A stretch of DNA of 64,000 bases from Eudromia elegans (lineage: Eukaryota; Chordata; Aves; Tinamiformes; Tinamidae): NCBI GenBank assembly GCA_003342815.1, contig PTEX01000474.1:1-64000 (forward strand), written 5' to 3'. The stretch's first letter is position 1. The number at the start of each line of letters is the position of its first letter. Positions 25,501 through 53,200 of this stretch are shown here, piece after piece. The notes below the pieces were generated by a model. The model was not told where the DNA came from, searched no databases, and saw only the letters and a list, made by a program, of their open reading frames with translations. A program made the translations under genes and the position numbers.

Positions 25501-28269
25501 TATAGACATTTTATGAAACTAGCAATTTCATAGCATCACAATGAATGGTTCATGGATGAGGAATCTTAATGGTACAATCCCCAAAATTGTGCAATTTTTC
25601 TTGGATACAAGCAAGCCATATAATTAGAAAAGGGAACTAGTTACTTGTGATGAAGGAATAATCAAATCATCATTAAAGGGAAATTAGGTGCATTTATCTT
25701 AATTCTATGGCCCTACTGTTACATCCTGATAGAAAAAGCTTCAGGAGGCAAAAATTTACTTGACAGTCTCAATGACTTTTGCCACTCCTGCTTGTTCAAG
25801 CATAAGAGTGCTCTTTATTAGGTTTTGACAGAGCAAGTTGCATTTAACTACAGAAAAGCTGTTAGAAGGGTACCTGTTTCTTTTCCTTAAAAAGGTACTC
25901 TACTTTTTATGCTAACAGCAAGGCACCCACAGACCAAAAGGAAAAAAGGCAAACTATGCAGCAGAGAAGATGGAAACACAGATAAATAGGTTTGATAGTA
26001 CAAAAATCACATCAAAAGTGAGCTGACCCCATTCTCCCAACCTGACACTTACCTTCCTAACACAAAATATTCCGTGATTCCCCTTCTACCATCAACAAAA
26101 AACTGTTTGCATAAGAACAACACTCAAAACTAACTACATACTCAGCAACTTCTTTTAGAAGCCTGTTCTCCCTAAATTTAAAAAAAAAAAAAAAATCCTT
26201 AAAATATTATCATACAACTCCAACACCTTCAGGCAGAGTGACTTCTCTAAACTTGAAAAGTGGCCAGTTTGAGGTTAAGTCTTTTGCCAGTTTCATGGAA
26301 AAATATTCATATATGGTAAACAACGAAAAAACCCCAACAATTTCAGTATGCTCAGTTGACATCTTTAAATTTGTCAGCAAAATTTTCTGAAGATTCCATA
26401 CTCTCATAAGACTATTTATTATACGTCTTCTCCTCCTACGCAAGTCTTTTTCTCTACCCAGCTTTACTGGGAGTTGGAAAAGTGAAGAAGGGCAGAGAGA
26501 ACAGCAACAAAAAAAAAAATGGTAGCCTGGAGAACAAGATGGGAAGAATAATGGTAGGAGCTGAGCAGATGGGATAGCGAAATAAATCCAGAGACAAGTG
26601 AGAGGCAAAGAAAAAGACAGGAAGAAGCAGGCAAGAAAAAGAAAAATCCTGTAATTGCCTTTCAAACATGCAATACATTGCCTTACAATTATGCAAACAG
26701 ATATGAAATCTACTTGTGAAAATGACACACTCGAGGCAGGACCATAAATTGCTCTGCTTTTCCTACTGCTACCCGTTACAGGTTCATTCCCATCGTACAG
26801 ATGTTTGTTGTTCATTTAAAGAGCTCAGTCCCACTGATGTGCAGTGGGAGCCTGTGCAAATCCCAGAACTGAAGTTTGCTTTTTCTGTTTGCCAGTTTTC
26901 GGGCCATTGATTGGTATGTTTACCTTAATCCATGGTGCTACATGTCTGTTTTGTGATGAACCATCCTCCCTTGCCATGAACTTGGTATACAGGAAAGGCC
27001 AGGCCTGGAGATTAGGCAGGGAAACTCTTATCTGTAGTATCTCTATATCACTTGCTGCAGAGATGAAACGTATGTGATAGAGGAGGCTGGATCTGTCAGA
27101 AGAAAAGGACAGTCGGAGTTGAGACAGATGACTGAAGTTCTAGAAAAAAACATTCTACCTCTATCCTAAAGTTCACGTGTAATTCTAAGCAATTAGCATT
27201 TTGTGCTTCCCATTTGTCTCCCCCATATCATTTAAATAATATATGACATGATTTGCAGAGATGTTGAACTTGCAGGTACACCTGAAATAAGCTGTAGGAG
27301 AGCTTCAGTGTGCATATAGCACAAAATGTTTTCTACTTTGGAAATGAAGGTCTTCAGTTTCCTCATATATGTATCTAGAAGTGCTGATATTTTTAATTTC
27401 CTGGATGTAAGATATGATAACACCATCCACTGTATAACCTGACTTGTTACAAAGTCATTCATGTTTAGCAGAGTGATAGCACTCCTCAAAAGCCTTAGAG
27501 GAAATTAAGGTTTAGATTCAGTGCAGTAAAGTGTACATTAAATTATACATGCAGTAAGCATTAAAGGAAATATTAAATAGGAACATAAAATTGTTTGGAA
27601 AGTTTACTACTATCTCAGGCAACTACATCACTTAATTCTTCTCACGAGTCACCCACCTTCACAGTAGGTGGACTTCTTATCCTCAATAAAAGGACGTTGT
27701 CCCACAGCCTCATTGATCTGACAAGGCAGCATCTTCTAATTTTTTGGTTTAAGTTCATTAATAGACAGTTTCTACCTATTTCTCTTTAATCTAAATTATA
27801 ATTCTCTAGCCTTGTTGTTTACTTCTTTTGGCACATCAAAACTCGCCTTAGCCTTTACATTGCTAAACTACAGGCAAGAAATGTTTGTAGCCTCCTCTCA
27901 TAGGAGCTCTCCAGAAAACACCACCCCTGCTGCAAGACAGGGATCCTCAGGGGAAACTGGCTCACAGCTCTGTCATTAAAGAACGTATGATGAGGTCTTA
28001 AGGCACATAAATCCACATGACCCTAATCTTAAGGGACCTTGACACATCGTAGGTCTAAACCTGCCACCCAGGCCACACAGCTGACCTGCACACGCATAGT
28101 AGACTGCATGATATGTGCAGTTAAGTCCAGATCCATCACACAGCTGGTATCAAGTGCTCCGTGCCTTGACTAGGTCAGCATTGCCTTTGATTAGGTCACA
28201 TTTGCTCAAAAAAAAAGTCTTCTTATCCATGGTTAATAGGTGGAATAGTTTACCTCTGATGGAGACTGC
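22584..28269. other. Intergenic, no gene recognised
   Basis: AT-rich DNA. The longest frame (26210-26815 minus, 201 codons) is rich in Phe, Ser and Arg from pyrimidine/purine-biased DNA, lacks any recognised domain and is not proposed as a gene. An A14 tract lies at about 26180-26193. No RNA gene was recognised. Confidence 0.55.
24191..24256. repeat. Tandem repeat, 33-bp unit, two copies
   Basis: The units start at 24191 and 24224, each beginning gcactttttata, and differ at a few bases. Because 33 is divisible by three, a minus-strand frame shows an 11-residue repeat (KDxKLExYKKC), but there is no other sign of coding. Confidence 0.85.
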
Positions 28270-28358
28270 TTGAGATTTTGCATCCCTGCTTGAGCAGGGG
28301 GGCTAGACTAGATGATCTCAAGAGGTCCCTTCCAACCTCAACCATTCTGTGATTCTGA
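28270..28358 (+). mobile_element. CR1 LINE, very short 3' tail fragment
   Basis: Sense CR1 tail: ctgcttgagcaggggggcta, then gactagatgatctcaag, ccttccaacc and a terminal attctgtgattctga. Fewer than 100 bp are clearly CR1; the 5' limit is uncertain. Confidence 0.9.
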
Positions 28359-28779
28359 GAGATGTGACAGTAATACAGTAATTCTGTAGCACAATTGGTT
28401 AATTTTGAATCAGTTGGGGTTTTTTCTTACCTTTTTTTACTTCTTATATAAATGGAGGTGCTTATTAGGCACTTAAGAGAAAACAAGAGACTAGCCTACT
28501 GACAAGAAAAAATAAAAAGGAAACTGTAGTTTTAAAGTTGCCAGGACAGTAATTTCTAGGATAAGTAAAGCTTTACAGCAGATTTTCATTAATTTTTAAT
28601 GGGGCATAATCAATAGGTCCTTTTCTATAAGGGAATAAATACCCCAGCTTACATGACAGACAGCAGATTTTTCACAGCGCAGACCTGACTTCCACATACA
28701 TAATCCCTGTTCTAGTCCAAACAAAGACTGAGAACTATACGAGCTGAGACAATATCCTGAGGTTGATTCAGAGAATTCA
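28359..28779. other. Intergenic, nothing recognised
   Basis: AT-rich stretch containing an 80-codon minus-strand frame (28596-28838) without recognised motifs. Confidence 0.5.
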
Positions 28780-28950
28780 TCATCCATCTGGATGCCGAAG
28801 TTGTTGAACATGACTATATTTGGCGATGCCGAAATCACAGGTGAGAAATTTCACCACTTGGGCACGGAGCAGAGGCTCCGCATCGTTGGCTGTGAACCCA
28901 AACTTGCCTAAGGCCTCACGGGCAGTACCTGATCTGCTCCTGGATTTCAT
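28780..28950 (-). other. Small unidentified coding-like frame in a GC-rich segment, possible retrocopy
   Basis: The minus strand has a 56-codon frame from an ATG at 28950 to a TGA at 28780, with the stretch EALGKFGFTANDAEPLLRAQ followed by VVKFLTCDFG. The -1/+1 frame just upstream reads RSAHEIQEQIRYC, so one base change would extend a protein-like reading, as in a decayed copy. The surrounding 28810-29040 is GC-richer than its flanks and is followed on the plus strand by an A-rich tract (29041-29086). I do not recognise the protein. Alternatives are a 5' exon of an unknown divergent gene, a frameshifted pseudogene, or chance. Confidence 0.25.
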
Positions 28951-29040
28951 GTGCCGAGCGCTGCGGCCAACACCACAAACCCACTATCTCTTTACCGTTT
29001 CGTGAGGCTGAGGCAGCGGCAGCAGGAGCCTAGCGGAAAA

Positions 29041-29086
29041 CAAAAAAAAAAAAACCAAAAAAAAAACAAAAAAAACAAACAAACAC
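29041..29086 (+). repeat. A-rich tract
   Basis: Mostly A with isolated C, about 45 bp, immediately after the GC-rich segment at 28810-29040. It may be a retroposon poly(A) tail or a simple A-rich repeat. Confidence 0.85.
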
Positions 29087-29592
29087 GAAAATTCTTAAGT
29101 GTGAAGAAAGACGATCCCAGTGAAAATCCACAGAACAGCAGTTACCTCGTGTACATTAACTCGTGGATGCAGAGCAGTTATTAGGCACTACGTAAAGGCA
29201 CCACCCTGGAAGCATCACCTCTCTCTACTGTGTCTCTGGTCCCCAGCATCAACCCCACGTGGGCAAGGAGGAAAGGCGAGGCTGGTGCTCATCTCCCCCT
29301 GTCCAGGCCTCACACGAGGTCACACCTTTAAAACCAGCTTCCACCTTAAAACCGGCTCCCACCCTAAAACCGGCTTTCATCTAGACCTGGGAGCCTCCAG
29401 GACCCCCTCCCCGCCCCAGACTCATCCCCGGGCGGCGAGCGAGGCACCTCATCCCAGAGCAGCCCCCGCGGGCGGGCCCAGCTCCCATCGCCCAGGGCCG
29501 CAGCCCGCGCCGCCGTCTCCGGGTGGCCCCCGCCCCGCGGCCCCTCGCGGGATCCTCTTCGACCGGCACCTCCCACCCGGCAGCGCCGGCTG

Positions 29593-29637
29593 CTCCCTCC
29601 CTCCCTCCCTCCCTCCCTCCCCGCCGCCGCCGCCGCC
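29593..29637. repeat. (CTCC)n followed by (CCG)n simple repeat
   Basis: About seven CTCC units (29593-29620) run directly into a CCG triplet run (29621-29637). On the minus strand this gives repeated GGGA, which meets the G-quadruplex pattern of four runs of three or more G. Confidence 0.92.
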
Positions 29638-29690
29638 TGCCCCGAGGCCGCCCCGGCCCTGCACGTCCCGCCCGACCGCCGAGTCCCGGC

Positions 29691-29710
29691 GGGAGGGGGA
29701 CAGGGGAGGG
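29691..29710 (+). promoter_or_regulatory. Predicted G-quadruplex motif, plus strand
   Basis: Four G runs of 3-5 bases separated by one to three bases (GGG-A-GGGGG-ACA-GGGG-A-GGG). A further long G run and a GC box follow at 29732-29752. Structure formation is inferred from pattern only. Confidence 0.6.
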
Positions 29711-29777
29711 TGAAACCCGGAGAGGGGAAACGGGCGGGGGGGGCAGGGGGGTTGTAGCAGCATCACCATGGCGACAG

Positions 29778-29785
29778 TGACGTCA
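29778..29785. promoter_or_regulatory. cAMP response element (TGACGTCA)
   Basis: A perfect 8-bp palindromic CRE, the CREB/ATF binding consensus, about 230-260 bp before the inferred transcription start of YWHAQ. Occupancy is not shown by sequence. Confidence 0.75.
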
Positions 29786-29899
29786 TCTCACCCTGGATCT
29801 AATTGGAGGAAACCCCGTGGCCCCAGCCGCAGCCCACGGGCCAACCGAGCTTGCGCCCTAGCCTCGCGCTCGCCCCCGCGGCGGGCGCGCTGCGCCAGG

Positions 29900-29904
29900 A
29901 TTGG
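29900..29904 (-). promoter_or_regulatory. Inverted CCAAT box
   Basis: GATTGGTTCT context (CCAAT on the minus strand), the NF-Y type element, about 100-140 bp upstream of the inferred start. A weaker ATTGG occurs at 29802-29806. Confidence 0.55.
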
Positions 29905-29952
29905 TTCTCGCGCCGCGAGGGAGGCGGTACCGAGCGCGGGAGGCACGCTCTG

Positions 29953-29957
29953 ATTGG
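29953..29957 (-). promoter_or_regulatory. Inverted CCAAT box, best match
   Basis: The TGATTGGCCG context fits the NF-Y consensus, 53 bp after the previous one. Its position 50-90 bp before the inferred start is typical for NF-Y promoters. Confidence 0.6.
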
Positions 29958-30009
29958 CCGCGTGGGCGCGGGCTGAGCAGCGGCTAGGCTAGCCTGCGCC
30001 AACGCCCTT

Positions 30010-30130
30010 TAGCGCTGCCTCTCGCCGGAGACGGGAGCGGCTCTTTCTCTCCGCCACAGCCCCGAGCGCGGCCGCCGACCCGCAGGCGCCAGGGGCCCGG
30101 CCCGGCCCAGCGCAGCGCAGCGTCCCTCAG
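30010..30130 (+). other. YWHAQ: YWHAQ non-coding exon 1 (5' UTR), start approximate
   Basis: The exon ends at a strong donor, tccctcag|GTGAGC, with GT at 30131. There is no ATG between the inferred start and the donor. A pyrimidine-rich ctctttctctcc at about 30040 could mark the start of transcription. Mammalian YWHAQ also has a non-coding first exon. Confidence 0.6.
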
Positions 30131-31110
30131 GTGAGCGGCGCGCCGCGCCCGTCCGTCCGCCCGTCCTCGGCAGCGGCTCCGCGGTGCTGCTGCTACTGCT
30201 GCCGCCACCGCCGCGTCCTCCATTTTGTGAGCGAGGCGTGGAGCCTCCGCGGCCCGGGGGAGCGGGAGGCGCAGCCAGCGCGCGCCGCCATTTCACACCC
30301 GCCGCAGCTGCCCCATCCGCCGCCGTCCCCGGGGACGCGGCGCAGAGGCGCCCGTCCTGCCCGGGGCCGCGGCCGAGACCCCACCCAGCGCCTCTCGCCC
30401 GGGGGAAGGGGCGGCCCGGGCCCTGCGGCGCCACCGCTGCCCGCCCCGCCGCCACCGCCAGGAGGCGACGCGGCCCCGGCCGCGCCCGCGCCTCGCCCAG
30501 GCCCCTTCGCCGCAGGGCGACGCGGCTCCCGGCCGCGCGTCGCGTCCCGCGGCCGGCCCTCCCTCGCGGCTACCGGGTTATTTTTAAACCTTCCCTTGCG
30601 AATTCCAGGGGCGAGCTTATCGCGGTTTTTTATTTATTTGCTGCTCCCCATCTCTCGGGCGCGCCCTGTCCTTCTGCGGCGCCCACCTGCAGGGCACATC
30701 GTGTGTGCTGAGGAGGGGCTTGGCGTGGCCGGGGGCCTTTATGCAGGCCCTCGTTAAGCAGCGTGTTAATATCCTCATGTGGGGCAAGGGAAGAAAGCGT
30801 GAGGACAGAAAGGCAGCTATTTGCAGCATTTGCTCTCCAGGCTGGTGTCTTCTAGTAGAGCTGAGTGTGCTGTCCCCCACTCGCTTTCTAGGTTGACATT
30901 TCCCCCGGGGGTGGGCTCTTGAGGCTGGTGCCTCTCTCCCTGCTCTACATGGAAGAGTGGGATGCTGCCAGTCCTTGGATCCAGGAAACATTCCTGGAGA
31001 TGAGCAAAAAGAGACAAGACTCAATACAGTTTTGGCTCAGCGGAGCTGTATAGGATCAAATTCTGTATCTCTTCACGCTAGAGTCATGGTTATTCTCTTC
31101 TATCCGGCAG
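30131..31110 (+). other. YWHAQ: YWHAQ intron 1
   Basis: About 980 bp, starting GTGAGC and ending tattctcttctatccggcag. Its first half lies in the CpG island. Long frames on both strands there are by-products of GC richness. Confidence 0.6.
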
Positions 31111-31200
31111 GTTTTGAGGGTGGTCTCCTCCTGACAGCGTGACATCCCCAGCTTCTCCTACCTCTGCTACTGTCCCGCTCTTGCCCCTCTGCCAGCCACC
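31111..31200 (+). other. YWHAQ: YWHAQ 5' UTR part of exon 2
   Basis: It follows acceptor tatccggcag and has no ATG, so the start codon at 31201 is the first in the spliced message. Alternative acceptors ending at 31136 or 31150 are possible. Confidence 0.6.
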
Positions 31201-49260
<18,060 letters not shown>

Positions 49261-49904
49261 ACTGCACACAGGGTGTCATTCTCCCTTTCCTTCTCAAGAA
49301 ACCTTTTTACACGTCTCCATTCCTTATAGCTCCACTTGGATTTCCTATAGCAAAGAAAACCCATCCATGTGTATGGAAATCAATTTATAGTCTTTTCACA
49401 CTGCAGCTTTGGGAAAACTCCATTCCTTGATTTGTGTTTGTCCTGGCCTTCCTGGTGTGCGGTTACTGCTGTAGAAAAGTATTAATAGCTTCATTTCATA
49501 TAAACATAAGTAGCTTCCAAACACTTATGTAGCGGACTAAAGTGTACCTGGTATTTAAAAACAAATCTGAACCAGTTCCTGCCAGTTGACTGTGTTTTGT
49601 ATTACAGTAAAGATATGAAAATGTAGTTAATTGCAACTAAAGAGTGTTCCACATAGCTTTTAATTCTCCACATTCCCTCCTTCTTCTGCAGGGTTTCCTT
49701 TCCATAATTGACTTTCACATGCTACTGTGTATTCTTTTCAGTAGGGATATGGAAGTATTGGGCCAGATAAAGTTTAGCATTTCTAGTTTGAAAATTTACA
49801 AATTGAGTTGCTTCCTGTATAGTGTAATACAGGAGCTTGTGTGTTTGAAAACAGGGGCTACTCTTACTCTTCAGTTGCTGCTGTTTAAGTTGATATCCCT
49901 TCCC

Positions 49905-49910
49905 AATAAA
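49905..49910 (+). terminator. YWHAQ: Proximal polyadenylation signal AATAAA
   Basis: Canonical hexamer about 645 bases after the stop codon, followed within 30 bases by a T/G-rich stretch (ctttgtagttctgg). Confidence 0.7.
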
Positions 49911-50252
49911 AGTTCACTTACACTCCTGCCTTTGTAGTTCTGGTATTCACTTTACTATGTATTAGAAGCAGCATGTTATTGCCGGGGTACAGGCAGTGCT
50001 TTTTGGCAGACTAAAGTGCATGTCATTCCTTAATACACTGGAATGGGAAAAACAATTTGAAGTTCACATGTCCAAGTATAAAATTTAGTACTTTTCCATG
50101 CAGGTTTGTGCACATGTGAGAAGGTGTCAAGTTTGTCCAGTGATTGTTATTTAGAGAGTTTGGACCACTATTGTGTGTTGCTAATCATTGATTGTAGTCC
50201 CAAAAAAGCCTTGTGAAAATGTTATGCCCTCTGTAACAGCTAAGTAACATCA

Positions 50253-50258
50253 AATAAA
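50253..50258 (+). terminator. YWHAQ: Distal polyadenylation signal AATAAA
   Basis: Canonical hexamer about 1 kb after the stop codon, followed by a tgttgacttgt stretch about 25 bases later. Likely the main end of the long message. Confidence 0.72.
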
Positions 50259-50280
50259 ATTACATTTTATAAACCACTTA

Positions 50281-53200
50281 CTGTTGACTTGTAACAATTC
50301 CATGCAGTTGTTCAAGGGCTAAACTTATGCTAGAAGTGTCTTGCTGAAATTTAGTGCACAGTTTAAAGTCTGCTCTTTAGCGAACTCAATTTGCATTAAG
50401 TAATGTGCATATATCATGGATAACTTTTTAGTATAACCTGACATGTGGACTTCTAAGTAACTAAATTTACTTGAGCTAATAGCTTCCTCTTACTAATGAC
50501 CTAAGAAAAAACAGCTAATTTCTCAGTGTTTTTCCACAGCTTGCAAATCTTCCCACATAAATTATGCATTTTATGTAATCTCATGAAATTCTCCAATCTA
50601 CCCTCCCTCCCATGTATTTTCTCCCCAATAGACATAATTTTTTGTTGCAGTATTCCAGTTACACTTTTAGAAATGGAGAGGAATTTTCTGCTCTAGAACA
50701 TTAGTCTGTGCTGCCACATCCTAGTCTGCTTTCTGTTGTTCATAGTCTGCTTGTAGTGTAACTGTCTCCCTGTTTTTTTTGAGCTTTTTTTTGTAATAAG
50801 TTACTCTGCATTTTTTCCCCCTAGATCATTTAAGAGATTTTTTTTCCCTAAACCTCTACCTCTTAGTTCCCCATGTTGGTGGGTTTTGAAAATATTTAAC
50901 TCCTATTAGTGTCCTGGCTAGACAGGATATGACATTATGAAAAGGGACATACTGCTAGTCCTCGTAGACTTCTGATGGTACATCTTCCACCTAGATCAGT
51001 ATGCTTTTTTCTTCATTCTTTACGAGTGTGCACAATGGGTATTTCTACAATAAAACTGTTTGGAAAATATGCTTCAATTGACATGCATTGCTGTTTAAAA
51101 ACAATTGTATCATTTCCATTTTCTTCTTGCAGTCACTTTGATATGCTGTCAAAATATTGTGTGGCAGGATTCTACATAAACTCATATGCTTCTTAAATGG
51201 TGTTTCGGTTTCATAATTTCTTCTCCTTCCCCCATGCATTTCCTATTGATTATTTATTAATTTATTTCATAATGGTGTTCAGCTCCTAAGTGCTTTCATT
51301 GCTGATGTTTCAGTGCTGGCACATCAGGAGTGAGCTCACTTATGAGTTGCTTTTTGTTCTCTTCCATAGTGCTTTCTTAGTGTGCACTGCATTGTCCACT
51401 GACATTTATTGTTTCCTTCCTTCTTCCATTTTATCGTGAGAGAGTTGTCAGTTTTCACAACTGGAACAGTATCCATGCCCTGTATCTAGATTATAGCTTA
51501 ATTTACTGAACTCTGTCTGGTATTTGTGTAATGTATATCTAGCTGGGCCAATTCTATAGCTATCTCATTCAGAGCATCTAAATTTTGTCCAAAAATTAAT
51601 CTTGAAACTGCAGCAACAGATCTGGCGTTTTAATAGTAACACAATACCGTCCTTTCTTAGAGTATTTACTTTGCATGTAGTTTTGCATGGAGAGAGGAGA
51701 GTAGGAGGGGATGAGACAAGGAAGAGACCAGTTTCCCAAAGGACTCCATCTAGTGCCCCCTATACAGACGGGTTCCCCTATTAGGGCATCCCCCAGACCC
51801 ACTGGAGTACATTTGTGTGGTACGAGGGTCTCTGCTTCCAGCAGATTACTGCATTTAGTTAATTGCTGCTTCCGCTTATCCAAGAGGCCCTGCCTGAGTT
51901 TAGGGAACACTCAACAGAGTGATGCCTCGAATCCTGAACTGTGCTTGTTCCTTGCAAGCCAGACACGGAATTGAGAGTTTTACAGTACAAACTATTTTAG
52001 TATTAACAACTTTGTCTTGCTGAAGGTTGGGCTCTTCACAGACTGAATACTGGGGCATTTTGAAAATGCTGTGGGGCAGAGTTACTGCCTTAATCTCAGC
52101 ACAGAATTTCCCAGTACTGTGCTCATTATCTGACCTTCCTCCTTGCTCGTATTTCTGGAATGCTGAGGAGAAACTGAGCTCTAGAGGTCCAAGCTTTTCT
52201 GCCAGGTGGGTCGTGATGGTGGAGATGGTAAGCAATTCTCTTTCTTTTAAGATATTTGTGCTGTAACACAGTTCAGCAGGAAAATGGAGTTTTGTACTTC
52301 AGGATCTTTGAAATATCAGTAGTATTAACAAAAAAACCACAGTTTTTCTGTTCCATGGGTCTAGTTCTTCCATTACACTTCCATATCACGTTAGTGCTAT
52401 AGCTGTTTGTTACACCAGTAGAGAATTCTGTAAAACAAATATGAACTTACCCTTTGCACCTCACTTTTTTTTTTTAATCTAGTACAAAGTGGCCTCAGTA
52501 AGACTTGGAAGTTAAAAAAGCCAATAGAAATGTTGAATCAGGATTTATGAGAGCATATAGAAGATACTAGTTATTGTTTTACTGATATAGTTTTGAAATA
52601 GGGAAAGATGCAGGCAAAGTAATACCCTATATGTTTGAGAACTGTCTGATGCCCTCATATATGGTCTTCCAGACAAAGAATTCCATATTAAACCGAGAGC
52701 ATAAGATAGGCAGTAAATTATCTACTATAGGAAAAGTGCCAGCTTGAAATTTATTCCCAGTATTCCTGAAAATGTGGAGTCTGCAAATGAAATCCCAGAC
52801 TTCTGTAACAGGAACTAGCTGCCCTCTTTTGTATGAGTGTAGCTGGATGACATAACTGCTGAAAGCTTCGGCAATTAGAGCCTGGCCAGCTTTCAGATGA
52901 ATAAAATGCCTGTGTGGGAAGGGTGAAATGTTAGTACCAGGTCTGGATGGCTGCCACGATACTTTCCACTACTCCCTGCAGACGCCGGCTTCACAGCAGC
53001 CGTTTTTTTTTGTGCTGCAATCCATAAGTCAATAAAGCTGTAGCCCAAAACTGATAGCATTTTTAAAATACAAAATATATGTACACGAAAACACGTATAA
53101 GGCAAGTTTGATCATCTGTAGTTTGGCAGCAGCATGAAAATCATCTGGGGTGAGTGATTCCCTAAATGCCTTTGGAAGTGACTCATAAGCTCTTTTATTA

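Larger units (their letters stand above)
29390..30600 (+). promoter_or_regulatory. YWHAQ: CpG-island promoter of YWHAQ
   Basis: The segment is very GC-rich with CpG dinucleotides throughout, in sharp contrast to AT-rich DNA on both sides. It spans the proximal promoter, non-coding exon 1 and the start of intron 1. There is no obvious TATA box; the CRE, inverted CCAAT boxes and GC box lie 100-300 bp before exon 1, as expected for a broadly expressed housekeeping-type gene. The start of transcription is inferred near 30000-30045 and was not measured. Confidence 0.85.
49261..50280 (+). other. YWHAQ: YWHAQ 3' UTR, about 1.0 kb
   Basis: Non-coding, AT-rich continuation of the last exon. Two AATAAA signals suggest a short (about 0.67 kb) and a long (about 1.0 kb) form. 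The end is estimated 15-30 bases after the distal signal. Confidence 0.75.

Noticed and set aside
26210..26815. 201-codon minus-strand open frame
   Set aside because: The composition reflects purine/pyrimidine tracts; there is no domain and no splice or promoter context.
28822..28850. DFG followed by IAK in the small minus-strand frame, reminiscent of a kinase
   Set aside because: The three-residue match has no catalytic loop or other kinase motif around it, and the frame ends 17 codons after the DFG.
29120..30757. Many long Pro/Arg/Ala-rich frames around 29.1-30.7 kb
   Set aside because: These are by-products of the CpG island and non-coding exon 1 of YWHAQ.
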